DNA of 64,000 bases from an uncultured bacterium (GCA_947647735.1 CANSLJ010000004.1:1-64000), one strand, 5' to 3'. Counted from the stretch's first letter, positions 9,538 through 19,422 are shown. Translations and numbers: made by a program. The notes: a model not told the origin generated them from the letters alone.

Positions 9538-9846
9538 TTATCCCATAGTTTTTCGCATCTGCATGATCTGGTTCATACGTGTGAGTTCGTCCGGGGTGGA
9601 GTGTTCCTTTAAGACCTCGAGGATGGAATCCATTTCCGCTTCGGTGAAGGTGATATTTTTTTCGCGGCTCACCTTGATGACGGACATAAAAAAGGGGAGC
9701 ATCTCGTCCTGTTTTAATTTGCGGCTCTCGAAGAGCATGATCTGGAGGAATTCCAGTTTGGAATGAGGGATGTGGGAAAGCGATTTATCGCGCATCCATT
9801 CTCCGGAGGTTAAGTAGCTGTTCGTGTTATCGGTTTTTTCTGCCAT
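9538..9846 (-). CDS. Small conserved protein of unknown function
   Basis: A 102-residue soluble, mostly helical, charged protein with no signal peptide or membrane segment. I do not recognise a named domain. AAAGGA precedes the ATG by 7 bases. It starts 15 bases after the stop of the 230-codon gene on the same strand and is probably cotranscribed and coupled with it. It converges with the AAA/DUF4143 gene. Confidence 0.72.
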   Translation of the reverse strand: MAEKTDNTNSYLTSGEWMRDKSLSHIPHSKLEFLQIMLFESRKLKQDEMLPFFMSVIKVSREKNITFTEAEMDSILEVLKEHSTPDELTRMNQIMQMRKTMG

Positions 9847-9861
9847 AATGATCCTTTCCTT

Positions 9862-10542
9862 TTATAAATTTTTAAATCGCTCGTTGAATTTCTGGTATAG
9901 TTCCTTCTGGGAGTCCGACATCATGTTTTTCAGGACATCACCGCCGGATGCGCCTTGTATCATATTCTGGAAAATGCCGTTTACAGACGGCGGTTTCTTT
10001 TGAGAGAAGGGAGATGCATTTACGGGCCCGGAAGATGAGGCGTCAGCTGGATCGGCATTTTGTGTATGAGGCCCATCTGACATAGAACCAGTCCTGTTAT
10101 CCGTTTCCTGATCGCCGGCATTGCTGTACGGGTTCATTCCAGCCATCTGCCCGAACAAGGTTTCAAGATCCATGCCTTCCGGCAGGATTCCTTTCAGTGC
10201 CTCCATATTTTTCTGCATATTGGAAAACTGTTTCATCATATCCATCCCCTTTTGGAGCTGACGGAAATTTTCAGCTTCCCTTGGAGTAAGATAGGGGAGC
10301 AGGTCTTCCAGAGGAATTTCCTGTTCCCCGTATTTTTTATCGAAACCGCATCCGCTGAGGACATAAGGGTGTGTGTTCAAAAACGAGATCGTATAACGAA
10401 GCTCTAAAAATTTGATGTACAATGCCAGATTTTTTTGAAGGGGAGGATTTAAACAGGGTAACAGTATCTTCAGCATCTGAATATGGTTGGTGGTATATAA
10501 ACTGTCAAAGGCATATATTTGTTCGTTTTTTATTGTTTCCAT
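9862..10542 (-). CDS. Conserved protein of unknown function with Met/Gln-rich linker
   Basis: About 226 residues. The first ~110 residues look globular and helical, followed by a Met-rich stretch (MDMMKQFSNMQKNMEALKGILPEG as the type of sequence, around residues 105-130), a polar Asn/Ser/Asp linker and a final segment ending in YQKFNERFKNL. I see no catalytic motif. The start is uncertain: the frame can begin at TTG 10554 or ATG 10542, and GGAG is badly spaced for both. It is the upstream partner of the 102-residue gene; a role in sporulation or in a cell-surface process is possible but not shown. Confidence 0.7.
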   Translation of the reverse strand: METIKNEQIYAFDSLYTTNHIQMLKILLPCLNPPLQKNLALYIKFLELRYTISFLNTHPYVLSGCGFDKKYGEQEIPLEDLLPYLTPREAENFRQLQKGMDMMKQFSNMQKNMEALKGILPEGMDLETLFGQMAGMNPYSNAGDQETDNRTGSMSDGPHTQNADPADASSSGPVNASPFSQKKPPSVNGIFQNMIQGASGGDVLKNMMSDSQKELYQKFNERFKNL

Positions 10543-10676
10543 AGAATCACACAATGCTCCGGTTCTTTTAAAAATGTTCTTTTATATTATGTATGCGCCG
10601 GAAACATGCTTCATAACTGAAAAAGCCTGATCTGCCCCTCGTTGGCGCAGGGGATGCGGGAGGAATAGTCTGAAAC

Positions 10677-10698
10677 AGAGGCAGCGTAAGCTGCCCCT
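10677..10698 (-). terminator. Hairpin after the Cys/Gly-rich gene
   Basis: Stem AGGGGCAGC / GCTGCCTCT on the minus strand with a 4-base loop, followed by GTTT. It is a weak candidate terminator for the gene ending at 10708. A second hairpin (CCCCT / AGGGG) with a following CTTTTTC lies just beyond, near 10625-10655. Confidence 0.5.
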
Positions 10699-10707
10699 GA
10701 CCGGTTC

Positions 10708-10944
10708 TTAGCAGAAACCGTTGCCGTTGCCGCCACAGCAGCTTAACAGCAATAAGATCCAGATGATGCATTCGCAGCCGTTGCCGCCGCCAAAGCCGAA
10801 GCCGTTGCCGCCGCATCCACAGTCATCATTGCCATTACCGCCGCAGAGGAAGAGCAGAAGGATGATCCAGATGAAATTACCGCATCCGCATCCGTTTCCG
10901 CTTACGTTACCGCATCCACAGTTTGTAGCTGTTAAATCACTCAT
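10708..10944 (-). CDS. Cys/Gly-rich small protein with two hydrophobic segments
   Basis: A 78-residue protein built from two similar halves. Each half has a Gly/Cys/Asn-rich stretch followed by a hydrophobic segment (FIWIILLLFLCGG and CIIWILLLLSCCGG) and Gly-Asn repeats. It has about 12 cysteines. Similar proteins in Clostridia are often mislabelled chorion class high-cysteine protein. The composition suggests a membrane-associated or cross-linked structural protein such as a spore-layer component, but this is inference. GGAGG lies 8 bases upstream of the ATG. A long ORF on the opposite strand is a shadow of the repetitive composition. Confidence 0.75.
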   Translation of the reverse strand: MSDLTATNCGCGNVSGNGCGCGNFIWIILLLFLCGGNGNDDCGCGGNGFGFGGGNGCECIIWILLLLSCCGGNGNGFC

Positions 10945-11076
10945 GATAGTTGCCTCCGTTTGTTTGTTATGGTTTATCTTATGCGGGGGATGAAAAAGGG
11001 TTCGCCTTTTGGAAAAATTTATGTAGGGGAAATGAGAGGTTGGAAAGAATTAGTTTCCCAGATGTTGTAAAAACAC

Positions 11077-11104
11077 TTGCATTTCGAGCAAGATATAGTA
11101 AAAT
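11077..11104 (+). promoter_or_regulatory. Probable promoter of srtB
   Basis: TTGCAT (11077-11082), 16-base spacer and TAAAAT (11099-11104), 52 bases before the sortase start. Confidence 0.5.
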
Positions 11105-11156
11105 AATATATGTTAGCAGGAGTGCATCCGAGGAGGGAGATGGACAGGAGACAAAG

Positions 11157-12014
11157 ATGGGCAGACTGCAGGATATAGAAGATGAGAAGCTGAAAGCTGC
11201 TGTGATCAGGGAACTTAAGAAGCGGGAGAAGAGGAGAAAGAGACTGATCGCTCTCTGTGTGGTTCTGGCGACCGGCTGTATCGGTTATTTTTCTGTGTAT
11301 ACTTATATGAATCATAAGACGCAGGCGGAGAGTGCGAACTGGGCACAGTTAAAAGAAGAGAGCCGGAAAAAAGTGCCGCTTGACAAGAAGGATGAGCCTG
11401 TGATACACAGGACAGGCGAGACGGAAGTACCGGATATTCTTCCCGAATATGAAATTTTGTATAATAAGAATAAAAAGCTAATCGGATGGGTGAAAATAGC
11501 CGATACAAATATTGACTACCCGGTTATGCAGACGGTGGATAACGAATATTATCTGGATCACGATTTTGGCCAGAATTATGACAAGAACGGTTGTATTTTC
11601 ATGGATAAAGATTGTGATGTGGTAGAGAGATCCACAAATCTGATTGTATACGGGCATCATATGAAATCCGGAGCCATGTTCGGAGAGCTTGACAAATATA
11701 CCGATGAGTCCTTTTATCAGGAGCATCAGACGTTCCAGTTTGATACGATCTATGAAAAGGGGACTTATCAGGTTGCTTATGCATTTCAGGCGCAGGTGCT
11801 TGCCGAGGATGAGATCGCGTTTAAATATTATCAGTTCATTGATGCCAATTCGGAGGAGGAGTTTTATTCCAATATGGCGGCGATGGCTGAGATGTCCCTG
11901 TATAATACAGGGATTACACCGGTTTACGGGGATGAACTGGTAACGCTTTCAACCTGTGACAGATCTCAGGGCGCGGAAGGGCGGTTTGTGGTAGTCGGCG
12001 TGAAGGTTGCATAG
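11157..12014 (+). CDS. srtB: Class B sortase
   Basis: A 285-residue membrane-anchored cysteine transpeptidase that joins surface proteins to peptidoglycan. A basic N-terminus and one membrane segment (about residues 22-44) are followed by the sortase fold. The catalytic residues are visible: His167 in YGHH, Cys267 in TLSTC and Arg276 in EGRFVV. The TLSTC context and length fit class B. Start 11157 is chosen because GGAG lies 6 bases upstream; the frame is open 69 codons further up but that part reads through the promoter. The next gene carries a TPKTG sorting signal, so it is the likely substrate. Confidence 0.93.
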   Translation: MGRLQDIEDEKLKAAVIRELKKREKRRKRLIALCVVLATGCIGYFSVYTYMNHKTQAESANWAQLKEESRKKVPLDKKDEPVIHRTGETEVPDILPEYEILYNKNKKLIGWVKIADTNIDYPVMQTVDNEYYLDHDFGQNYDKNGCIFMDKDCDVVERSTNLIVYGHHMKSGAMFGELDKYTDESFYQEHQTFQFDTIYEKGTYQVAYAFQAQVLAEDEIAFKYYQFIDANSEEEFYSNMAAMAEMSLYNTGITPVYGDELVTLSTCDRSQGAEGRFVVVGVKVA

Positions 12015-12129
12015 GATAAAGAGATGGTTTTTATGCCTGCATATGAATGACATGCAGAGCAGTACATAGATAGCAGTGGGGAAAAGCGTTTACCCCAGAT
12101 CATAAAATGACAGAAGAAGGTGGATTTTT

Positions 12130-15100
12130 ATGTTTGGAAAAGGAAGAAAAAAATTGGATAGAAGGATGCGGAGACGGATTCGGAAGACTTCGGCTGTTAT
12201 GTTGCTGATTTCTGCTATTGTAGTTGCGGCTATTCCGGTGCCGGATGCAGTGGCTGCAGACGGAGATGAAATTGTTGCCTATGATGACGACGGTCTTATT
12301 GTGGGAACGAAGGACGATTATAGTGGGAAGCCTACAGAAGGCAGTATTTTATTTGAAACAGAAAAATATGGCGATGGTACTACTAATCCGAATTATAAAA
12401 AGAGTAAGATTCCCTATTTAGACAATCCAGATGAGCCTATTTATTCTTCAGAGAGTGATATATATCGCTTTGCTTGTGAGAGGATATCGGGGCAGGGTGA
12501 AAGGGCTATTTTGCTCGGAGTATCAGCACCGGCAATAGATGTAGATACAGGGGCAATTAAAATACCGGAAACTGTGGATGCTTATGTACAGTACACGAAT
12601 GTAATCGGTTCTACAGCAGGATTTGCTGCAGCAAATACGGATGGACATTGGTTATATTATAAAACATTGCGGAAAGAGACATGGGTGCAAACTGGAACAA
12701 GGGAGCAAGACGGCACTTATAAATGGGGAACGCCGCAGCATACATCAACAGAATTAGGCACAGAAACGGAGCATAATCAAGATCTTGCTCCCATTCTTAC
12801 TGATCCTCAGCTTGTAGATGCTACAACTAATACATATAGCAGGACATTAGAGTATTATCGTTATAAAGCTGAAGTTTGTTATATGAAAGATCAGGAAGAC
12901 TGGTCGCCTAAACTTGTTGATAAAGTGAATTTATATGCATTAGCAAAGAACGATGACTATAGTGAGGGTAGAGTTACTTTTAGAAATGAATTGGAAAATT
13001 ATGAGTATTATGATCTGCCGACAAATTTTGATGCGAGTGAAGCTGCTACTTTTGGTATAAATTATGATAATTTAACAAAAAATAAATGGAGAGATTATTA
13101 TATTCTTACGGGGTCGGGTAACTCATGGCTGAGAGACATAACAGTTGGTTGTATTTCTGGACAGAGAGTAAAGACAGAAAAATCTATATATAAACTTGCG
13201 AGAGAAGAAGATAATGATCCAGAAGTTAATGATAGCTTTTTTGCTAATGCAGGTTCTATTGATAGTATTACTTTGCCGACAGAACTCTATGCAGTAGCAC
13301 CACGCACTTTTTCAAAATGTACGTCGTTAAGATCGGTTAATTTTAATGCAAGAATTGAGGAAATTGGTGCAGGGGCTTTTGAGAATTGTGCTAATTTGCA
13401 AAGTGTAAATATGCCTTCTAATGCAGGGATTGAAGAGATTGCTGAAAGGACATTTTTCAATTGTCAGTCTTTAACGGGATTTACATTCCCGACACATGTG
13501 ACAAAAGTCGGAGATTCTGCGTTTAGTGGCTGCTATAGTTTATCGCAGGTGAATTTTGCAGATCCTTCATTGGTGACTGATTTTGGGCGTAATGTGTTTG
13601 AAAGATGTACTTCGCTTACCGATATTGTTTTGCCAGAGTCTATGACAAATATGGGATACGGAACTTTTAAGGGGTGTACAGCTTTACAACATGTGACATT
13701 ACCAGAACGAAATGAGTTGGTACCTCTCCGATATTCTGCATTTGAGGAATGTACAGCATTAGAATGGATTGACGTAAAGAATAGAAACACAACTTTTGAA
13801 TCTTCTGGAGAGGATGCAAGTGGCAGATATCCTTATGATGTAGATCAGTTTAAGAAGGATGTCGGAGAAGAGTTCTATTTTATTGGTCAGGGAAACACCA
13901 GCAAGATTCATGATATCACAGCAACACATGAAATTGCATTCCAATATGCAGATACGAAAAATTATGAAAAGATAGTTCGGGATGAGAATTATAAAGATAA
14001 TAATGTGAAATATACTTATTTAGTAAGTGAAAGTGGACAGCTGCTTGGTATTGATATTAGTGGAGAGATCGATAAGGTTGACTCGGTGGTAATAGCATCT
14101 CAGGTAGGACCGCATAAAATCACTTCTGTTGGCAGTGAGTTTAGTAATGGAGGACTCGGAAATAAAAATCTGAAATCTATTACAATACCGAAAACAATTA
14201 CAACGATTGGTCCAGATGCTTTTAAGGGCTGCAGTAATCTGGAAAAAGTTATTTTTGAAGAGCCCACTAATGTTACGGAAATTGGGGAGAATGCTTTCTG
14301 GACTCAGTATGGCGCGACAGGGGATGTAACACCATTAACGTTTTATGGAACAATAAAGGCTGGATCTGTTCCTTTTGAATATGCGATGAATCCAAATCAT
14401 ACGATTCACAGTGGTAATCAGACTCCAACTTATATTGATTTTTGTTCAGGAAATCCTACATATATTCATGTGAAATATAATCCTGATAAAGCAAAAAATG
14501 AAGTATGGTGGGTACCTGTAATATATGAGGATGCAGATGCCAGCGATGAGGATAAAGCGGCTCACAAGGAATATTTAGAGGCGATTGAAGATGCACTTAA
14601 GGATTATCCGGTTGTTAGCGGTAATGATCCTACGGCTACGTTGTCGCCAACACAGGTTCTTGCTGCTTATGACAAATATTTAAAGGGAGAAGGAACAATT
14701 ACTTTGTCACCGAATGTAGAGAAGGTTGTCAAAGCGGCTTTTGATATCACATTGCCTTCCGGTATTCAAACGATTGCATCAAATTTATTTTCCGGTGCAG
14801 ATGACGATAATACAGGAACGGAAGTCAAGAATCTGCTTAGTGATAATGTTACATTTACGGAGAATGCGACAAAATTAAATGACATAAAAGGTAGAAATTG
14901 TACGATCCGAAAGATTACAATGGAAGATGTTGAAGAACTAGATGATTTTACTTTTTATGGATGCGAAGAGTTAAAAGAAGTTGTTATGCATTCTTCAGGC
15001 GTAGAAGGTGGAGAAGAAATTGGTGATTATGTATTTGGTCAATGCACAGAATTGAGAAGTGTTGTATTGCCCAATACTTTGAGCAGCATAGGAAACAGAC

Positions 15101-17247
15101 CGTTTGCAGCAGACAAAAAGCTACAGACTAATGATAACGAGGAGCCGTCCAGCGTACCTGCTGTCCAGTTTACCGGGGAGGCGTCAACGGTTACAGGAGT
15201 TGAGCCTGGAAGAACAACCAGTGGAAATCATTTCCTGTATGAGGATGGTATTCTCTATGGAACAGTTAATGATGGTACTACTAGAGATTCTATCGTACAA
15301 TGTCTGGAAACCAGAGGGAATATTATGGGTTCCAGTAAAGTTGGCCCAGATGAATTTATTGGTGTAACGACGGTTTATCCAGAAGCCTTTATGGATTGTA
15401 AATATTTGGGAATGGCGGAGCTTGGAAGTTCCGATATTGGAAGCATACCAGAATTTTGTTTTAATAATGCTGAAAAACTGACAACAGTTACACTTCCTGT
15501 AAGTTGTACTGCAATAGAGAATTATGCCTTTAAAGATACAGGGCTTACAATTTTTACAGTACCATATAAAGAAACAAGATTTCCGCAGTATGGTTTTTAC
15601 GATACGACGGCTCCTAAGCATGTAAAACAGGGTGTGGAAGTGATCACTGCTGATAATAGTACGGCAGTGGATCTGGTGAATAAAGAGTATGGCCGGGAAA
15701 AAGAACCTCTTATCGGTTGGATTATTTCCAAAGATAAGGTTTTACCAGAGTGTAGAATTCTTTTTCAGGATGAAGATTTGCGTGAAATTTTAACGCGTAA
15801 AGTGAAGTTAGGACAGGATGTAGCAGAACCTACTCCGGGTGAATTAGAAGCGTTCTATGCAGAATATCCTGAAATATATGGTGGAAAACATTTCAGTAAA
15901 GTAGAATGGACGCCCAGACAGTTTAGCCCTGCAGGTGGAGATGCAACTGTCACAGCGAGATTTATTGAAAGTACAGAAGGGCCTTGGACAGTTGAATTTA
16001 GAAATGATGATTATTCTGTTGTAGCAGTTTATACGGTGGAAAATGGTAATTATTCACCACAACCCCAAACACCAACCTCTACTAAAGGAAACTACAGGTT
16101 TACGGGATGGTCAAATGCGGATGGTCAGAGTTTGTATGAGCCAATTACAAGAAATGTAACATTTACAGCAAACTACAATTATCCGGGAGGTACGACTAGC
16201 GGTAATGATCCGTATGATCCAAATGACCCCAATAACCCAAACAATCCGAATAATCCAAACAATCCAAATGGCGGTAATGGGACAAATAATAGTGGCGGAA
16301 CAAATAGCGGGAATGATACTAATTCCGGAAAAGCACGCTATACCCTTACTGTTGTAAACGGTTCTGGTTCTGGTGATTACGAAGAAGGTACCACTGTAGT
16401 TATAGCAGCTTTTGAGCCGAACACTGGATATTCGTTCTATAACTGGACTTCTTCGGAAAGCGATACAACGTTCGCCAGCAAGACAATGTCGGCTACCACG
16501 TTTAAGATGCCGGCTAAAAACCTGACAGTTACGGCAAACTACAGGGTAAAGAGCGAAACGGGTAACGCAATTACTTCCAGAAGGGGTCAGGGAACGATAA
16601 CATCATCTCCTGCATCCAATACAGGCTCTGTGAGCAGTAGTAACAGCAATGGCAGTAACAGCAATAGTAACAGCGGAAGTTCCGTACAGGTAAGCAGACC
16701 GGGAATTTCTGATACGAATGTGGCGTCTGCAACGGTAAACGGTTCTACCGATAACTTTGTGATAAAAGTAACGGAGGATGGTCAGGCGACAGCGGCAGTG
16801 GCGGAGGCACTCAGAAATGAGTACGGCGATCTTTCCAATATCCACTACTTTGCGATGGATATCTCACTGTACGATGAGACCGGAACAACAAAGATAACAG
16901 ACACAACGGGAATTTCCGTGACGATTACATTGCCTCTGCCGGATGAACTTCGTCAATATGGCGGAAATAATAAAGTGGCGGCTGTGACAGGCGGCAATAA
17001 TCTGGATAAGTTGAATCCGAGATTTACAACTGTAAACGGAGTACCGTGTGTAACCTTTACAGCGACACACTTCTCACCGTATACCGTTTATGTGGATACG
17101 GCGAACCTTTCAGAAGGAGCTTATGATATCACGCCGAAGACGGGTGATGCGATTCATCCGAAGTGGTTCCTGGCAATCGGATTGGGACTGCTCTCAGCGG
17201 TATTGTTCCTGAAAAAAGATAAGAAAGTACGTCCTGAATTGGCGTAA
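12130..17247 (+). CDS. Giant BspA-like leucine-rich-repeat surface protein, sortase-anchored
   Basis: A 1,705-residue secreted protein. The order is: basic signal peptide (cleavage near AVA-AD, residue 43); a ~320-residue N-terminal region I do not recognise; LRR_5/BspA repeats at about 365-550, 680-710, 935-990 and 1080-1145; an InlB B-repeat-like segment (about 1250-1350, ends FTGWSNADG...NVTFTANY); an Asn-Pro spacer (1356-1385); a second bacterial repeat domain (1402-1474); a Ser/Asn linker; a C-terminal beta domain; and the sorting signal TPKTG (1668-1672), a hydrophobic segment and KKDKK. TPKTG matches class B sortase motifs of clostridia. A probable adhesin or host-interaction protein. 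The body is markedly AT-richer than its neighbours, suggesting separate acquisition or drift. Confidence 0.93.
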   Translation: MFGKGRKKLDRRMRRRIRKTSAVMLLISAIVVAAIPVPDAVAADGDEIVAYDDDGLIVGTKDDYSGKPTEGSILFETEKYGDGTTNPNYKKSKIPYLDNPDEPIYSSESDIYRFACERISGQGERAILLGVSAPAIDVDTGAIKIPETVDAYVQYTNVIGSTAGFAAANTDGHWLYYKTLRKETWVQTGTREQDGTYKWGTPQHTSTELGTETEHNQDLAPILTDPQLVDATTNTYSRTLEYYRYKAEVCYMKDQEDWSPKLVDKVNLYALAKNDDYSEGRVTFRNELENYEYYDLPTNFDASEAATFGINYDNLTKNKWRDYYILTGSGNSWLRDITVGCISGQRVKTEKSIYKLAREEDNDPEVNDSFFANAGSIDSITLPTELYAVAPRTFSKCTSLRSVNFNARIEEIGAGAFENCANLQSVNMPSNAGIEEIAERTFFNCQSLTGFTFPTHVTKVGDSAFSGCYSLSQVNFADPSLVTDFGRNVFERCTSLTDIVLPESMTNMGYGTFKGCTALQHVTLPERNELVPLRYSAFEECTALEWIDVKNRNTTFESSGEDASGRYPYDVDQFKKDVGEEFYFIGQGNTSKIHDITATHEIAFQYADTKNYEKIVRDENYKDNNVKYTYLVSESGQLLGIDISGEIDKVDSVVIASQVGPHKITSVGSEFSNGGLGNKNLKSITIPKTITTIGPDAFKGCSNLEKVIFEEPTNVTEIGENAFWTQYGATGDVTPLTFYGTIKAGSVPFEYAMNPNHTIHSGNQTPTYIDFCSGNPTYIHVKYNPDKAKNEVWWVPVIYEDADASDEDKAAHKEYLEAIEDALKDYPVVSGNDPTATLSPTQVLAAYDKYLKGEGTITLSPNVEKVVKAAFDITLPSGIQTIASNLFSGADDDNTGTEVKNLLSDNVTFTENATKLNDIKGRNCTIRKITMEDVEELDDFTFYGCEELKEVVMHSSGVEGGEEIGDYVFGQCTELRSVVLPNTLSSIGNRPFAADKKLQTNDNEEPSSVPAVQFTGEASTVTGVEPGRTTSGNHFLYEDGILYGTVNDGTTRDSIVQCLETRGNIMGSSKVGPDEFIGVTTVYPEAFMDCKYLGMAELGSSDIGSIPEFCFNNAEKLTTVTLPVSCTAIENYAFKDTGLTIFTVPYKETRFPQYGFYDTTAPKHVKQGVEVITADNSTAVDLVNKEYGREKEPLIGWIISKDKVLPECRILFQDEDLREILTRKVKLGQDVAEPTPGELEAFYAEYPEIYGGKHFSKVEWTPRQFSPAGGDATVTARFIESTEGPWTVEFRNDDYSVVAVYTVENGNYSPQPQTPTSTKGNYRFTGWSNADGQSLYEPITRNVTFTANYNYPGGTTSGNDPYDPNDPNNPNNPNNPNNPNGGNGTNNSGGTNSGNDTNSGKARYTLTVVNGSGSGDYEEGTTVVIAAFEPNTGYSFYNWTSSESDTTFASKTMSATTFKMPAKNLTVTANYRVKSETGNAITSRRGQGTITSSPASNTGSVSSSNSNGSNSNSNSGSSVQVSRPGISDTNVASATVNGSTDNFVIKVTEDGQATAAVAEALRNEYGDLSNIHYFAMDISLYDETGTTKITDTTGISVTITLPLPDELRQYGGNNKVAAVTGGNNLDKLNPRFTTVNGVPCVTFTATHFSPYTVYVDTANLSEGAYDITPKTGDAIHPKWFLAIGLGLLSAVLFLKKDKKVRPELA

Positions 17248-17261
17248 GATGATTATAATTG

Positions 17262-17297
17262 ATCAGGAAAGTCGGATATTTATCTGACTTTCCTGAT
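17262..17297 (+). terminator. Hairpin after the adhesin gene
   Basis: A 12-bp perfect stem (ATCAGGAAAGTC / GACTTTCCTGAT) extended by four inner pairs including one G-T. No T-run follows, so termination is likely but not certain. Confidence 0.6.
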
Positions 17298-17376
17298 ATG
17301 ATAAAGGATGACATGGGAAACGTGGCATCCGTTGTTTAAGTTTTGGATAAAAATACACTGACAGGAGCCGGATATA

Positions 17377-18282
17377 ATGAAAAAAATATTGATTGGCGGT
17401 AGTGTGCTTGTCCTGTTTGCATTGCTTTGGGTTGGCGCAGGAGAAATAGGCGCGACTGCAAAGGAAGATGTGTCAGCAGGGGAGGAGACAAAGCGATATG
17501 CTGTAGGTTCTGATAGAGAAAGTACAGATTCTTCTCAAGATGAGTCAGAAGATTCGGAGGCGGATTCCGTAAGTAATCTGGCTAAGATCATATCAGAAAT
17601 AGCGGAAAGGATAAAGATGGTAGAGGCAAGGGAAAGCACTGTTTCTGAGGAAGGTCTTCTTTATAAAATAGAGACTTCCGGCGGAAATAATCTGGGTATG
17701 GTCCCGATCGTAAACGGAAGTGCTGTTGTGCTGTTGGACGGGAGTTCCGCTTCTACTTATCAGGGCGATTACTCACCGGAGGAGATGAGCGCCTTGTCTT
17801 TGAAACTGGAGGAAAAGACCACGCAGGCGACAGAGAGCGGGAAGATTGATGCATGGGCTTTTTACAGGGAGTCTGCGCTTAGAACTTTTGAGATTCCGGC
17901 GGGAGTTGCGACTATCGAGAAATTTGCTTTTTCCAGAAGCAGTTTAGGTAGTATTGAGATTCCGGAAGGCGTGACCACTATCGGTTATGGCGCGTTTTAT
18001 CATTGTGATGCTCTCTCTGATGTCACGATACCGGCAAGCGTGACAACGATTGAGGAGAATGCTTTTTCTCATACCCCATGGCTTGAGAACTGGATGACGG
18101 GCGGGGTGGAGACGGAAGAGACACCGGACGGAGAAGAGGCAGCGGAAAGTTCGGAAGTTTCAGATGATGGCGATTTTCTGATCGTTGGTGACGGGATTCT
18201 GCTTGCTTACCGTGGGAATGAAGAGAATCCGGAATTGCCGGTGGGAGTAAAGAGTGTTGTTCCCGGGGCGATTGGGGAGTAG
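17377..18282 (+). CDS. Secreted protein with short BspA-like LRR block
   Basis: A 301-residue protein with an N-terminal signal peptide (hydrophobic residues 4-24), then an acidic Ser/Glu/Asp-rich segment (about 28-70), a region without recognised domain, and an LRR_5 block (about 165-230, consensus IPxGVxTIxxxAFxxC). A second acidic stretch follows. It has no sorting signal and no lipobox, so it is probably released or loosely bound. AGGAG lies 9 bases before the start. It follows the adhesin and its stop codon abuts the stop of the convergent protease gene with no spacer. Confidence 0.82.
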   Translation: MKKILIGGSVLVLFALLWVGAGEIGATAKEDVSAGEETKRYAVGSDRESTDSSQDESEDSEADSVSNLAKIISEIAERIKMVEARESTVSEEGLLYKIETSGGNNLGMVPIVNGSAVVLLDGSSASTYQGDYSPEEMSALSLKLEEKTTQATESGKIDAWAFYRESALRTFEIPAGVATIEKFAFSRSSLGSIEIPEGVTTIGYGAFYHCDALSDVTIPASVTTIEENAFSHTPWLENWMTGGVETEETPDGEEAAESSEVSDDGDFLIVGDGILLAYRGNEENPELPVGVKSVVPGAIGE

Positions 18283-19197
18283 TTACATCTCCGTCGGATT
18301 TACCATCCCATACCCCTGCTTGTTCCAGGCTTCACCCAGATTATGGGCAGTCTGTATCAGTCTTCTTTTACAGTATTCATTGGATTCTTCCGGATGATCT
18401 TTAAAATAGAGCGCACAGCATCCGGACACGATGGCTGTTGCCATGGAAGTGCCGCTTTTCTTACAATAATATTTGTCAAATATCGTTCGTCCGCGGTAGG
18501 GGGCTGCCTTACAGGAAATGATCTCCGTGCCGGGAGCAACGATATCAGGTTTTCTGTAGACGTCTGAAAGTTCGCCTCTGCCGGAGTAGATCTGGCAGGG
18601 ACGTCCGAAACGATAACTTTCCTGTCCTTCGTGACATCCCACAGTGATGATATTGCGGTTCATACCGAGCATGGAGATGCTGCCGCCGGCAGGTCCGCTG
18701 TTACCTGCGGCACAGACGATCATAATACCCTGATACCATGCCTCATCGAGCAGATCTCTGATCTCGTTATATTCCTGTTTTTCATATCCTTTTCCAGTGC
18801 CGATGGAAATGTTCAGCACGCGGATGTTAAAGTCATCTTTTATTTCCATGATCCAGCGCATGGCGCTGACCATTTTTTCTACATTACCATCTCCGCGTTT
18901 GTCCAGGATCTTTCCGATGACAAGGCGGGCGTCCGGGACAATGCCGGCGTAAATGCCGTCGGAGGCTTTTCCGGTTCCGGCGATACATCCGCAGACATGG
19001 GTTCCGTGACCGTAATCGTCGTATGGTATTTTTCGTTCCGCGATAAAATCCTGAAAGGCAAGTACCTTTCCCTCCAGATCAGGATGTTTACTGTCAATGC
19101 CGCTGTCAAGCACAGCGACTGTCACAGGTTCTTGTTTTTTTCCTAGAATTTCATTTTCTGTTTTATATAATGCAAGCTGATTTCTGACTCTGTTCAT
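18283..19197 (-). CDS. Subtilisin-family serine protease without signal peptide
   Basis: A 304-residue S8 peptidase. The catalytic triad is Asp31 (VLDSGID), His64 (GHGTHV) and Ser251 (SGTSMA), with the oxyanion Asn166 (AAGNSG). The protein begins almost directly with the catalytic domain and has no signal peptide or long propeptide, as in intracellular subtilases of the Isp type. No good ribosome site precedes the ATG at 19197, so expression may be low. Its 3-prime end abuts the convergent LRR gene. Substrates are unknown. Confidence 0.92.
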   Translation of the reverse strand: MNRVRNQLALYKTENEILGKKQEPVTVAVLDSGIDSKHPDLEGKVLAFQDFIAERKIPYDDYGHGTHVCGCIAGTGKASDGIYAGIVPDARLVIGKILDKRGDGNVEKMVSAMRWIMEIKDDFNIRVLNISIGTGKGYEKQEYNEIRDLLDEAWYQGIMIVCAAGNSGPAGGSISMLGMNRNIITVGCHEGQESYRFGRPCQIYSGRGELSDVYRKPDIVAPGTEIISCKAAPYRGRTIFDKYYCKKSGTSMATAIVSGCCALYFKDHPEESNEYCKRRLIQTAHNLGEAWNKQGYGMVNPTEM

Positions 19198-19422
19198 TGT
19201 GTCATATCTGGTAAAACTGTTCTTTTTCTATCATAATCAGAAACCTCTTGTTTTGAGTTTGTACGGGTATATTTTAGTGAATATTGGAATATCCCGAGGA
19301 AACGATGTTCGCTGTTTTTCATTGTTTTTATTCGCAGTTCCTTGATAATTGCATAGACTTTACACTCCGGATATGGTATACTTATTAAATATATAGAGAA
19401 GGAAATAATGGGAGGATATACT

